A DNA stretch of 11,545 nt from an uncultured Clostridia bacterium (GTDB lineage Bacteria > Bacillota > Clostridia > Christensenellales > Aristaeellaceae), in assembly GCA_946615495.1 (NCBI GenBank), contig CAMOHY010000048.1, positions 1 to 11,545 of the forward strand, written 5' to 3'. The stretch's first letter is position 1. The number at the start of each line of letters is the position of its first letter. The translations under genes were made by a program, and so were the position numbers. The notes under the pieces are model-generated. The model did no database searches. It worked only from the letters and a program-made list of their open reading frames with translations, and was not told where the DNA came from. This document shows, piece by piece, positions 1 to 5,398 of this stretch.

Positions 1-28
1 TTCTGGGCCAAGTATACCACACCGGACG

Positions 29-58
29 AAAAAAAGGAACGGCAAAAACTGCCGTCCC
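29..58 (-). terminator. Intrinsic terminator of the Nudix-DUF1653 gene
   Basis: Read on the minus strand, the arms GGGACGGCA and TGCCGTTCC pair over 9 bp (one G-U wobble) around a 5-nt loop, and a run of T follows directly (the A run at 29-35 on the plus strand). It lies about 20 nt after the stop codon of the leftward Nudix gene, which is where its terminator should be. Stem, loop and U tract are all visible, so the call is firm. Confidence 0.85.
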
Positions 59-77
59 CGTTGAATCCATTGATATT

Positions 78-806
78 TTACATTTCCATTTCAAACCGCC
101 GCACCCGGCCGCCGCCGGCCAGCTTTACTTCCTCGTTCCACATGCTTGCGGGCCGGGTCCATATTTCGCCCATGCCGTACAGGGCCTTGTAAATTACCAT
201 GGGCTCCACGGTTTCAGAATGCAGGCCCAGCCCCAGCACCTCATACCGGTTTCCCTTATAATGCCGGTAAATGCCCTTGGGGATGCGGATGCGCATGCTT
301 TCCAGGCAAAGATAGGGATACGCCTTTTCCCAGAAATAAAGCTCGCACAGCTGTTCCCAAAGCGCAGGGTCTTCCTTGATCTTTTCCGGCAATATCCACC
401 TACCGTCCTGCACTTCTCCCGGCTGCCAGGTCATGCTTTCGATGGCCGCGTCCTGGTGAAACAGCCATATATCCCTAAAAAAACCGCAGGGCTTCCTTTC
501 CCGCAGCTCCGTCATCATGATCCTTCCGTTTTCCATATCGGGGGCAAAGCCCATTTCCTCCATCACTTCCCGCGCGATGGCGGCGGCGCTGTCCTCCCCC
601 TGAACGGCGGAACCGCCCGCCACCGACCAAATGTCCGGCATGATGTCCTTGTCCTTGGCCCGGCGCTGCAAAAGCGTTTCGCCCCGGCTGTTGAGAAACA
701 GCGCGTCCACCACCAAATGATACCGGTCCTTGGGCCCCTCGGCTCCCCGCTGGAGGGTTTCGCCGGTCAAGCGGCGGTCCCGGTCATATAAATCCCAAAT
801 TTCCAT
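78..806 (-). CDS. Nudix hydrolase with C-terminal DUF1653 domain (fusion)
   Basis: Protein of 242 residues with two parts. Residues 1-160 are a Nudix fold: the N-terminus MEIWDLYDRDRRLTG resembles the isopentenyl-diphosphate isomerase-like Nudix subgroup, and a complete Nudix box (G-x5-E-x7-REV-x-EE-x-GF) lies at 65-87, so the Mg2+-binding glutamates are intact. Nudix enzymes hydrolyse nucleoside diphosphates linked to another group; the substrate cannot be told here. Residues about 175-242 match DUF1653 (IYRHYKGNRYEVLG, then HSET, then ALYGMGEIWTRP), normally a stand-alone protein of about 70 residues of unknown function. The start at 806 is preferred over upstream in-frame starts because AGGAG (816-820) lies 9 nt before it; an ATG nine bases earlier abuts the Shine-Dalgarno sequence. 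It is divergent from the ylmH-like gene. The family call is firm; the physiological role is unknown. Confidence 0.9.
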   Translation of the reverse strand: MEIWDLYDRDRRLTGETLQRGAEGPKDRYHLVVDALFLNSRGETLLQRRAKDKDIMPDIWSVAGGSAVQGEDSAAAIAREVMEEMGFAPDMENGRIMMTELRERKPCGFFRDIWLFHQDAAIESMTWQPGEVQDGRWILPEKIKEDPALWEQLCELYFWEKAYPYLCLESMRIRIPKGIYRHYKGNRYEVLGLGLHSETVEPMVIYKALYGMGEIWTRPASMWNEEVKLAGGGRVRRFEMEM

Positions 807-829
807 CCTCTTCATCTCCTTTCCCGCCC

Positions 830-858
830 ATTGTAGCAGGAAAAAGAACAAAGCGCAA
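830..858 (-). promoter_or_regulatory. Sigma-A promoter of the Nudix gene
   Basis: On the minus strand, TTGCGC (853-858) is followed after 17 nt by TACAAT (830-835), with TG one base upstream of the -10 (extended -10). Transcription should start near 823, leaving a leader of about 16 nt whose first bases already form the AGGAG ribosome binding site at 816-820. This is by-eye matching to the consensus. Confidence 0.65.
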
Positions 859-871
859 GCAGCTCCCGCCC

Positions 872-900
872 TTGCGGCGGACCCGGCGCCATGCTATAAT
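872..900 (+). promoter_or_regulatory. Sigma-A promoter of the ylmH-like gene
   Basis: TTGCGG (872-877), 17-nt spacer, and a perfect TATAAT (895-900) with TG one base upstream. Predicted start of transcription is near 907, only about two bases before GGAGG (909-913), so the 5' leader is about 16 nt. Its -35 lies 13 bp from the -35 of the divergent Nudix promoter, so the two promoters are back to back. Confidence 0.75.
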
Positions 901-922
901 GCTGGTTTGGAGGGATACGCGT

Positions 923-1672
923 ATGGATGAGGTGTTCAAAAAACGGGTGCTGGAATGGGCGGACCGCAGCTGGAGCCAGGGCGTTTACTGCTTTTCACAT
1001 TTTCTGGATTTGGCCGCGCGGTCAGACTTTCTTTCTCTGGCGCCTTCCCTGCCTCCGGCGGGGTGGAAGCTGTTTGGCGGGGCGGAAGGGTGCGAAAGGC
1101 AGATGCTGCGCCTGGGCAGCGAGGATACTTGCGGCTACGACGCGCCTTTTCCCATCCAATGCCTGAAAATCTCCTTCGTCAGCCCCAAATACGCCGAATC
1201 CCTCACCCACCGGGATTATCTGGGCGCGCTGATGGCCCTGGGCGTGGAGCGGGAAACCATGGGCGATATCGTGGTGCGTCCGGACGGCGCGTATCTGTTC
1301 TGCGAAGAAAGGATGGCGCCCTACATCCTCCAGAATTTTACCCAGGCCCGCCGCACCGCCCTTTCCTGCGCCGTCACCGAAACGCCCATCGAGGGCGCGC
1401 TGTTTAAGACCCAGCGCATGACCGTTCAGCTTTCCTCCCAGCGCGTGGACGCCCTTATCGCCCACGTGTACCGCATGAGCCGGTCCCAGGCCCAGGCCCT
1501 TTTCCCCGCGGGCAAGGTGTTCGTGTCCGGCCGGCTGTGCGAAAGCCCCGGCTACACCCCCAAGGCGGGCGATATCCTGTCCGTGCGCGGCTATGGCCGC
1601 ATGAAATACCTGGGCATCGACAGCCTTTCTAAAAAAGGAAAGGAAAACACCGCCATTGAGTTGTTTGTTTAA
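923..1672 (+). CDS. ylmH: YlmH-like S4-domain RNA-binding protein
   Basis: Protein of 249 residues, close to the family's usual 250-260. The central segment HRDYLGALMALGVERETMGD (97-116) is the typical YlmH signature, and residues about 172-226 form an S4 RNA-binding domain (SSQRVDALIAHVYRMSRSQA, then GKVFVSGR, then KAGDILSVRGYGR). In Bacillus subtilis, YlmH has been linked to ribosome-associated quality control, binding stalled 50S-peptidyl-tRNA complexes. In many Firmicutes the gene sits between sepF/ylmG and divIVA in the division cluster; none of those genes is present here. The start at 923 has GGAGG 9 nt upstream; the longer in-frame start at 872 lies inside the -35 element and is rejected. 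The symbol rests on family recognition, not on synteny. Confidence 0.88.
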   Translation: MDEVFKKRVLEWADRSWSQGVYCFSHFLDLAARSDFLSLAPSLPPAGWKLFGGAEGCERQMLRLGSEDTCGYDAPFPIQCLKISFVSPKYAESLTHRDYLGALMALGVERETMGDIVVRPDGAYLFCEERMAPYILQNFTQARRTALSCAVTETPIEGALFKTQRMTVQLSSQRVDALIAHVYRMSRSQAQALFPAGKVFVSGRLCESPGYTPKAGDILSVRGYGRMKYLGIDSLSKKGKENTAIELFV

Positions 1673-1837
1673 TTTTCCTGTAGTTTTCAAAACACTTTAA
1701 GGTACGAGGGAGTGAACAGAGCGCAGTTTTAGATAGTCGATATACTGGGCCGCATACCATTTTTATTTCAACCATATAAACTGTACTCTGTACTCTGATA
1801 ACTGCCTTTCTTCAACACATTCTGATTTGGAGGCCCC
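1673..1837. other. Intergenic region with CTCTGT/GTACTC short repeats
   Basis: 165 bp between the ylmH-like gene and the amidohydrolase, noticeably more AT-rich than the genes. I see no convincing terminator: only the small palindrome GTTTTCAAAAC (1683-1693). It holds GAGTGAACAGAGCGCAG (1710-1726 approximately), which recurs in expanded form on the opposite strand at 3834-3864. It also holds a direct repeat of the unit TGTACTC at 1782-1796. A -10-like TATAAA occurs at 1775-1780 without a recognisable -35. The amidohydrolase may be read through from the ylmH promoter or use a weak promoter here. Confidence 0.5.
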
Positions 1838-2638
1838 ATGTCTTATCCCTATGAAATCATTGACTGCCACACCCATATTTACCCCGAAAAAATCGCGGCC
1901 AAGGCCGTTAAAAGCATTGGCGATTTTTATGAAATCCCCATGGACCGGGACGGCACGGTGGATTCTCTCCTGCGCCAAATGAAGGAAGTGGGCATCCGCC
2001 GCAGCCTGGCCCTGGCCGTGGCGGTGGAAGCCAGGCAAATTTCCCACATCAACGATTTTTTGATCCGCACGGTGCAATCCCACCCGGATGAATTGTGGGG
2101 CTTTGCCACCCTTCACGCCGATATGGAGGACCCGGACGCGGAGGTGGACCGGGTGCTGAACGCCGGCATGAAGGGCATCAAGCTGCACCCCGACATGCAG
2201 CATTTCTCCCTGGCGGACCCCGCGGCGGACAAGCTGTTTTCCGCCTGCGAGGGGGTGTGCCCCATGATGCTGCACACCGGCGACAGCCGCTACCACAATT
2301 CCAATCCTTCCTTGATTCCGCCCATTTTGAAGCGTCATCCCCGTTTGCAATTGATCTGCGCCCATTTCGGCGGCTACAGCGAATGGGATGAGGCCGCCCG
2401 GTATTTGGCCGACACCAACGTGTACGTGGACACCTCCAGCACCTTTTTCGCCGTGCCCAACGAACGGGTGCTGGAGCTGATGGACCTGTACGGGGAGGAC
2501 CGCCTGCTTTTCGGCACGGACTTTCCCATGTGGCGGGCCATTCCGGAAATTCAGAATATCCTCAGCCTGGGCCTGCCGGAGAGAACATTGAAAAAAATCT
2601 TCAGCGAAAATTTAAAGCGCCTGCTGGGCGAAAAATGA
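1838..2638 (+). CDS. Amidohydrolase family 2 (ACMSD-like) metal-dependent hydrolase
   Basis: Protein of 266 residues with the full motif order of the amidohydrolase-2 TIM barrel. DCHTH (9-13) gives the two N-terminal metal-binding histidines. KGIKLHPD (112-119) follows, then LHTGD (His146), CAHFGG (His176) and LFGTDFP (Asp228, the catalytic aspartate). Family members hydrolyse C-N or C-O bonds or decarboxylate aromatic or related acids; the short length and absence of an extra domain fit small uncharacterised Clostridia members. No signal peptide, so it acts in the cytosol. GGAGG (1829-1833) lies only 4 nt before the ATG, a short but usable spacing. The downstream ROK kinase has its own promoter, so there is no firm functional link to either neighbour. 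Substrate unknown. Confidence 0.88.
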   Translation: MSYPYEIIDCHTHIYPEKIAAKAVKSIGDFYEIPMDRDGTVDSLLRQMKEVGIRRSLALAVAVEARQISHINDFLIRTVQSHPDELWGFATLHADMEDPDAEVDRVLNAGMKGIKLHPDMQHFSLADPAADKLFSACEGVCPMMLHTGDSRYHNSNPSLIPPILKRHPRLQLICAHFGGYSEWDEAARYLADTNVYVDTSSTFFAVPNERVLELMDLYGEDRLLFGTDFPMWRAIPEIQNILSLGLPERTLKKIFSENLKRLLGEK

Positions 2639-2657
2639 TCTTTTCCCTTGGGCCGCC

Positions 2658-2686
2658 TTGCTTTTCCCGCCGCAATCTGGTACAAT
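2658..2686 (+). promoter_or_regulatory. Sigma-A promoter of the ROK kinase gene
   Basis: TTGCTT (2658-2663), 17-nt spacer, TACAAT (2681-2686) with TG one base upstream of the -10 (extended -10). Transcription should begin near 2693. The promoter starts only 20 bp after the amidohydrolase stop codon, and no terminator is visible between, so read-through from upstream is also possible. Confidence 0.6.
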
Positions 2687-2692
2687 AAGCCA

Positions 2693-2819
2693 AAAGGACG
2701 GCAAACGGCGGAAAAAAGGCGCGGCTGCTTGGCATCTCCAGCGGAATTCCCTTCCGCGGCCGGCCAGGGCCGCCATCAAGTTTTCCGGAAAGCATCATTA
2801 TAGCACGGAGGAATGAACC
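2693..2819 (+). promoter_or_regulatory. Structured 5' leader of the ROK kinase gene
   Basis: About 125 nt between the predicted start of transcription and the ATG. Hairpin A pairs GCGGAA (2741-2746) with TTCCGC (2752-2757), extendable by CC/GG around a bulged A. Hairpin B pairs GCGGCC (2756-2761) with GGCCGC (2768-2773). The two share bases 2756-2757, so they compete. Further on is the 10-bp palindrome TTTCCGGAAA (2782-2791), then CGGAGG (2806-2811), 8 nt before the ATG. No U tract follows hairpin B, so it is not a classic attenuator, and I recognise no known riboswitch. Confidence 0.35.
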
Positions 2820-3749
2820 ATGAAAAAACGGATCGGCGTTGACCTGGGGGGCACTACCGCTAAATTGGGCGTGGTAACGGAGCAAAATGAAATCGTGGAG
2901 CGGAAAGTGATTCCCACCGAAAAGGGCATCACCTTTGAAGAAACCATCGCGCGCCTGGCGGAAGGCATCCTCAGCATGGGCGATGTGGGCATCGTGGGCT
3001 TCGGAGTGCCCAGCAGCCTGAAGCCGGAAGGCGACATCGTGATTCACGCCAATAACCTGGGCTGGAAAAACAAGGATTTGCGGAAAGAATTGAAAAAGCA
3101 CCTGGGCGATATTCCCGTTTACATCGCCAACGACGCCGATTCCGCCGCCGTGGGCGAATTCTTCCAGGGCGCGGGCCAGGGCCACAGCAGCATGCTCATG
3201 CTCACCCTGGGCACCGGCGTTGGCGGCGGCTTCATTTACCAGAACCGGCTGTACCGCGGCGGCAACGGCTGCGGTTTTGAGCCGGGCCACATGATTATCC
3301 AGGAGGACGGCATTCCCTGCACCTGCGGCATGCGCGGCTGCTTGGAAAGCTACTGCTCCGCCACGGGCATCATCCGCATTATTTCCCAGTGCCAGACCTC
3401 CCCCGCGCTCCGGCGCCTTATCGCGAATAACGGCGGAAAGGCTACCGCCCGCATGCTCTTTCAGGCCGTGCGGGAGGGCGACCAGGCCGCAAAGGATATC
3501 CTGGCGAGCTATGTCAAAAACCTGGCCACCGGCGTGGGCAGCCTGGTAACGATCCTGCGGCCTGAAATCGTGGTCATCGGCGGCGGCGTCAGCGGCGCGG
3601 GCGAATTGCTGTTTGCCCCCCTTCAGGAAGCCGTCAAGGAAACCATTTTCAGCTACGATGTCATCGGCGGCCCGGAAATCGTGCCCGCCGCCCTGGGCAA
3701 CGACGCGGGCATCATCGGCGCCGCCCTGCTGGACCAGGTCCTCATTTAA
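2820..3749 (+). CDS. ROK-family sugar kinase, probably glucokinase
   Basis: Protein of 309 residues, within the usual ROK glucokinase length. VDLGGTTAKLG (7-17) is the phosphate-1 ATP-binding loop. NDADSAA (104-110) carries the likely catalytic Asp105. GTGVGGG (131-137) is the phosphate-2 motif. GFEPGH (152-157) followed by CTCGMRGC (167-174) is the ROK zinc site with His157, Cys167, Cys169 and Cys174 all present. GGGVSGAGE (254-262) is the adenosine-binding segment. There is no N-terminal helix-turn-helix, so it is a kinase and not a ROK repressor. The reaction is ATP-dependent phosphorylation of glucose (or a related hexose) to the 6-phosphate in the cytosol. Fructokinase, N-acetylmannosamine or allose kinase activity cannot be excluded from motifs. 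The ATG at 2820 is supported by CGGAGG 8 nt upstream. It converges on ackA across a 343-bp gap. Confidence 0.9.
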   Translation: MKKRIGVDLGGTTAKLGVVTEQNEIVERKVIPTEKGITFEETIARLAEGILSMGDVGIVGFGVPSSLKPEGDIVIHANNLGWKNKDLRKELKKHLGDIPVYIANDADSAAVGEFFQGAGQGHSSMLMLTLGTGVGGGFIYQNRLYRGGNGCGFEPGHMIIQEDGIPCTCGMRGCLESYCSATGIIRIISQCQTSPALRRLIANNGGKATARMLFQAVREGDQAAKDILASYVKNLATGVGSLVTILRPEIVVIGGGVSGAGELLFAPLQEAVKETIFSYDVIGGPEIVPAALGNDAGIIGAALLDQVLI

Positions 3750-3782
3750 AAAAGAGTAGAGTTTTCAGCGTGCGGCGTTCAG

Positions 3783-3820
3783 ATGATAGGGCGGTCACAA
3801 GCGTAACCGCCTTATGTCAT
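3783..3820 (+). repeat. Hairpin downstream of the ROK kinase gene
   Basis: ATGATAGGGCGGT (3783-3795) pairs with ACCGCCTTAT plus CAT (3806-3820) over 13 bp with a 2-nt bulge (3816-3817) and a 10-nt loop. It starts 33 nt after the ROK stop codon but is followed by CATCAAAATAATC and not a T run, so it may stabilise the 3' end or be a weak terminator. Confidence 0.45.
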
Positions 3821-3833
3821 TCATCAAAATAAT

Positions 3834-3864
3834 CTGCGCTCTGTACTCCGTCCTCTGTTCACTC
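3834..3864 (-). repeat. CTCTGT-type repeat, long copy
   Basis: Read on the minus strand this segment is GAGTGAACAGAG, then a 14-nt insert GACGGAGTACAGAG, then CGCAG. The copy at about 1710-1726 (plus strand) is the same 17 bases without the insert. The insert ends with the same ACAGAG that precedes it, so the short copy looks like a deletion between direct repeats, or the long one like a duplication. Confidence 0.5.
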
Positions 3865-3876
3865 TTTCTCTGCATA

Positions 3877-4038
3877 ATACTATTCGCGTTCTAAAAACTT
3901 ACCAGATTTGGGATGGATTTTGCAGCCTGGCTAAACCGAATGAAGGGAGGCGTAGCAGCGCTACGTTGACCGGAATGAGGTAACGCCAGGGCGCAAAAGT
4001 CGCCCAAAGATGGTAAGCTTTTAGAAGAAGAATAGTAT
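3877..4038. repeat. 162-bp long inverted-repeat element with structured apex (MITE-like or ncRNA)
   Basis: The left arm (3877-3931, starting ATACTATTC and ending CCTGGC) is the imperfect reverse complement of the right arm (3985-4038, starting GCCAGG and ending GAATAGTAT). Roughly 42 of 54 positions match, with exact blocks ATACTATTC, TTCTAAAA, CTTACCA, TTTGGG, TTTTGC and CCTGGC. The 53-nt apex contains a perfect hairpin CGTAGC-AGC-GCTACG (3951-3965). A second hairpin pairs CGTTGACC with GGTAACG around the loop GGAATGA (3964-3985). A near-direct repeat, ACCGAATGAAGG (3935-3946) and ACCGGAATGAGG (3969-3980), flanks the first hairpin. There is no open reading frame of note inside. It lies between two convergent genes and just before their shared terminator, so it may be an insertion. 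No target-site duplication is clear. Whether it is a non-autonomous mobile element or a transcribed structured RNA cannot be told from one copy. Confidence 0.7.
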
Positions 4039-4079
4039 AAAAAATCCGTCCCGTCTTAATAAGGCGGGGCGGAATTTTT
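4039..4079. terminator. Bidirectional intrinsic terminator between ROK and ackA
   Basis: TCCGTCCCGTC (4045-4055) pairs with GGCGGGGCGGA over 11 bp around the loop TTAATAA. A T run follows on the plus strand (4075-4080), and an A run (4039-4044) supplies a T run for the minus strand. The two imperfect pairs are G-U wobbles on the plus strand but A-C mismatches on the minus strand, so termination should be stronger for rightward transcripts. It lies 14 nt beyond the ackA stop codon and also serves as the last barrier for ROK transcripts. Confidence 0.85.
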
Positions 4080-4092
4080 TGTCCTTGGGAAA

Positions 4093-5304
4093 TTACTTCG
4101 TCACCAATTCCAGGGTATCCCGTGCAATGGCGATTTCTTCGTTGGTGGGAATCACCAGCACCTTCACCTTGCTGTCGGCGGCGGAGATATCGGTATCGGT
4201 GGCGTGGCCGGGCTTTACGGAGGCGTTCTTTTCTTCGTCGATCTTCGCGCCCATGTATTCAAAGCCCTTCATCACGTCGCGGCGCAGCTCGATATTGTTT
4301 TCGCCGATGCCGGCGGTGAACACGATGGCGTCCACGCCGTTCATAGCGGCGGCGTAGGAGCCGATGTACTTGCGGATGCCGTAAATGAGCATATCCCGCG
4401 CCAGCTGGGCCCGTTCATTGCCTTCCTTGGCCGCCTTGTCCACGTCGCGCATATCGTTGGAAATGCCGCTGATGCCAAGCAGGCCGCTCTTCTTGTTGCA
4501 GATATTCAGCATTTCATCCACGGAAATGTGGTCGTTATCGCAGATATACTGCACCACAGCGGGGTCCATCACGCCGCTGCGGGTGCCCATAATCATGCCT
4601 TCCAATGGCGTAATGCCCATGGAGGTGTCCACGCACTTGCCGTAGGCTACGGCAGCCAGGGAGGAGCCGTTGCCCAGATGCACGGTAATCATGCGCAGTT
4701 CTTCGGGCTTCTTGCCCAGGAACTCGGCGGCGCGCTTGCTCACATACCGGTGGCTGGTGCCGTGGAAGCCGTAGCGGCGCACATGCAGCCTTTCATAATA
4801 TTCATAGGGCACGCCGTACATGTAAGCCTTGGGCGGCATGGTTTGATGGAACGCGGTGTCGAACACGGCCACCATGGGCGTGCCGGGCATGACCTCCTGG
4901 CAGGCCTTGATGCCCATCAGGTTGGCGGGGTTATGCAGGGGGCCCAAAGGAATATTTTCTTCGATGGCGTCCATGACCGCATCGTTGATGATAACGGATT
5001 CGGAGAACTTGTTGCCGCCGTGCAGCACGCGGTGGCCCACAGCGCCGATTTCCTTCATGTCCTTCACAACGCCCTTTTTGGGGTCGGTCAGGAAGCCCAG
5101 CATCAGGTGGCAGGCCTTTACGTGGTCCTCAATAGGCTCTTCCACGTCGCAGACGGTCTGGTCGTTTACCTTCATATTGGCATGGCCGGGCACGCCCATA
5201 CCGATGCGCTCCACCAGGCCTTTGGCCAGGGTCTCTTCGTTGTCCATGTCCACCAACTGGTATTTCAGAGAGGAAGAACCGGCGTTGACGATCAAAATCT
5301 TCAT
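4093..5304 (-). CDS. ackA: Acetate kinase
   Basis: Protein of 403 residues, the usual length of bacterial acetate kinase. The N-terminus MKILIVNAGSSSLKYQL carries the family signature NAGSSSLK. Arg at about 90 is in VGHRVLHGG. The segment FDTAFHQTMP contains the catalytic Asp. HGTSHRYVS and HLGNGSS are the acetate/ATP-site motifs, GTRSGVMDP follows, and FTAGIGENN near the C-terminus is the second signature. The enzyme interconverts acetate plus ATP and acetyl phosphate plus ADP; in a fermenter it works toward ATP and acetate. The start is supported by AGGGGAG (5314-5320) 9 nt upstream. The usual partner, phosphotransacetylase (pta), is not adjacent on either side. The gene has its own promoter and ends in the shared terminator at 4039-4079. 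Confidence 0.97.
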   Translation of the reverse strand: MKILIVNAGSSSLKYQLVDMDNEETLAKGLVERIGMGVPGHANMKVNDQTVCDVEEPIEDHVKACHLMLGFLTDPKKGVVKDMKEIGAVGHRVLHGGNKFSESVIINDAVMDAIEENIPLGPLHNPANLMGIKACQEVMPGTPMVAVFDTAFHQTMPPKAYMYGVPYEYYERLHVRRYGFHGTSHRYVSKRAAEFLGKKPEELRMITVHLGNGSSLAAVAYGKCVDTSMGITPLEGMIMGTRSGVMDPAVVQYICDNDHISVDEMLNICNKKSGLLGISGISNDMRDVDKAAKEGNERAQLARDMLIYGIRKYIGSYAAAMNGVDAIVFTAGIGENNIELRRDVMKGFEYMGAKIDEEKNASVKPGHATDTDISAADSKVKVLVIPTNEEIAIARDTLELVTK

Positions 5305-5345
5305 TGGAATCGACTCCCCTTTGTTTCATGATATTTCCAAACCAT

Positions 5346-5374
5346 ATTATACAGGATGAATCCCCGTTTGGCAA
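5346..5374 (-). promoter_or_regulatory. Strong sigma-A promoter of ackA
   Basis: On the minus strand TTGCCA (5369-5374, five of six consensus bases) is followed after 17 nt by a perfect TATAAT (5346-5351). Transcription should start near 5339, giving a leader of about 35 nt with the ribosome binding site at 5314-5320. This is the best sigma-A promoter in the window, which fits a highly expressed central-metabolism gene. Confidence 0.85.
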
Positions 5375-5397
5375 GGAAAAATCGGGGTTTCTTTTTT
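5362..5397 (+). terminator. Possible rightward terminator overlapping the ackA promoter
   Basis: CCCCG (5362-5366) pairs with CGGGG (5383-5387) around a 16-nt loop and is followed by TTTCTTTTTT on the plus strand. No rightward gene ends here, so it would only stop antisense transcripts entering the 3' end of the membrane-protein gene. On the minus strand there is no T run after the hairpin, so it does not look like a terminator of the sigma operon. The stem is short and the loop long, so confidence is low. Confidence 0.3.
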
Positions 5398-5398
5398 A

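Noticed and set aside
11..19. Extended -10 (TGGTATACT on the minus strand) at the left edge
   Set aside because: It could be the promoter of a leftward gene outside the window, but no -35 resembling the consensus stands 16-18 nt upstream and the gene is not visible.
2601..3290. 229-codon open frame antisense to the ROK kinase
   Set aside because: Composition typical of an antisense shadow; the plus-strand gene carries all ROK motifs.
3798..3875. 26-codon minus-strand frame beginning MQRKSEQ in the CTCTGT repeat
   Set aside because: No ribosome binding site, repeat-derived composition and no similarity I recognise.
4204..5331. 375-codon open frame antisense to ackA
   Set aside because: It is a shadow of a highly biased GC-rich gene: the translation is rich in His, Val, Ala and Gly with no recognisable motif, while the opposite strand encodes a full-length acetate kinase.
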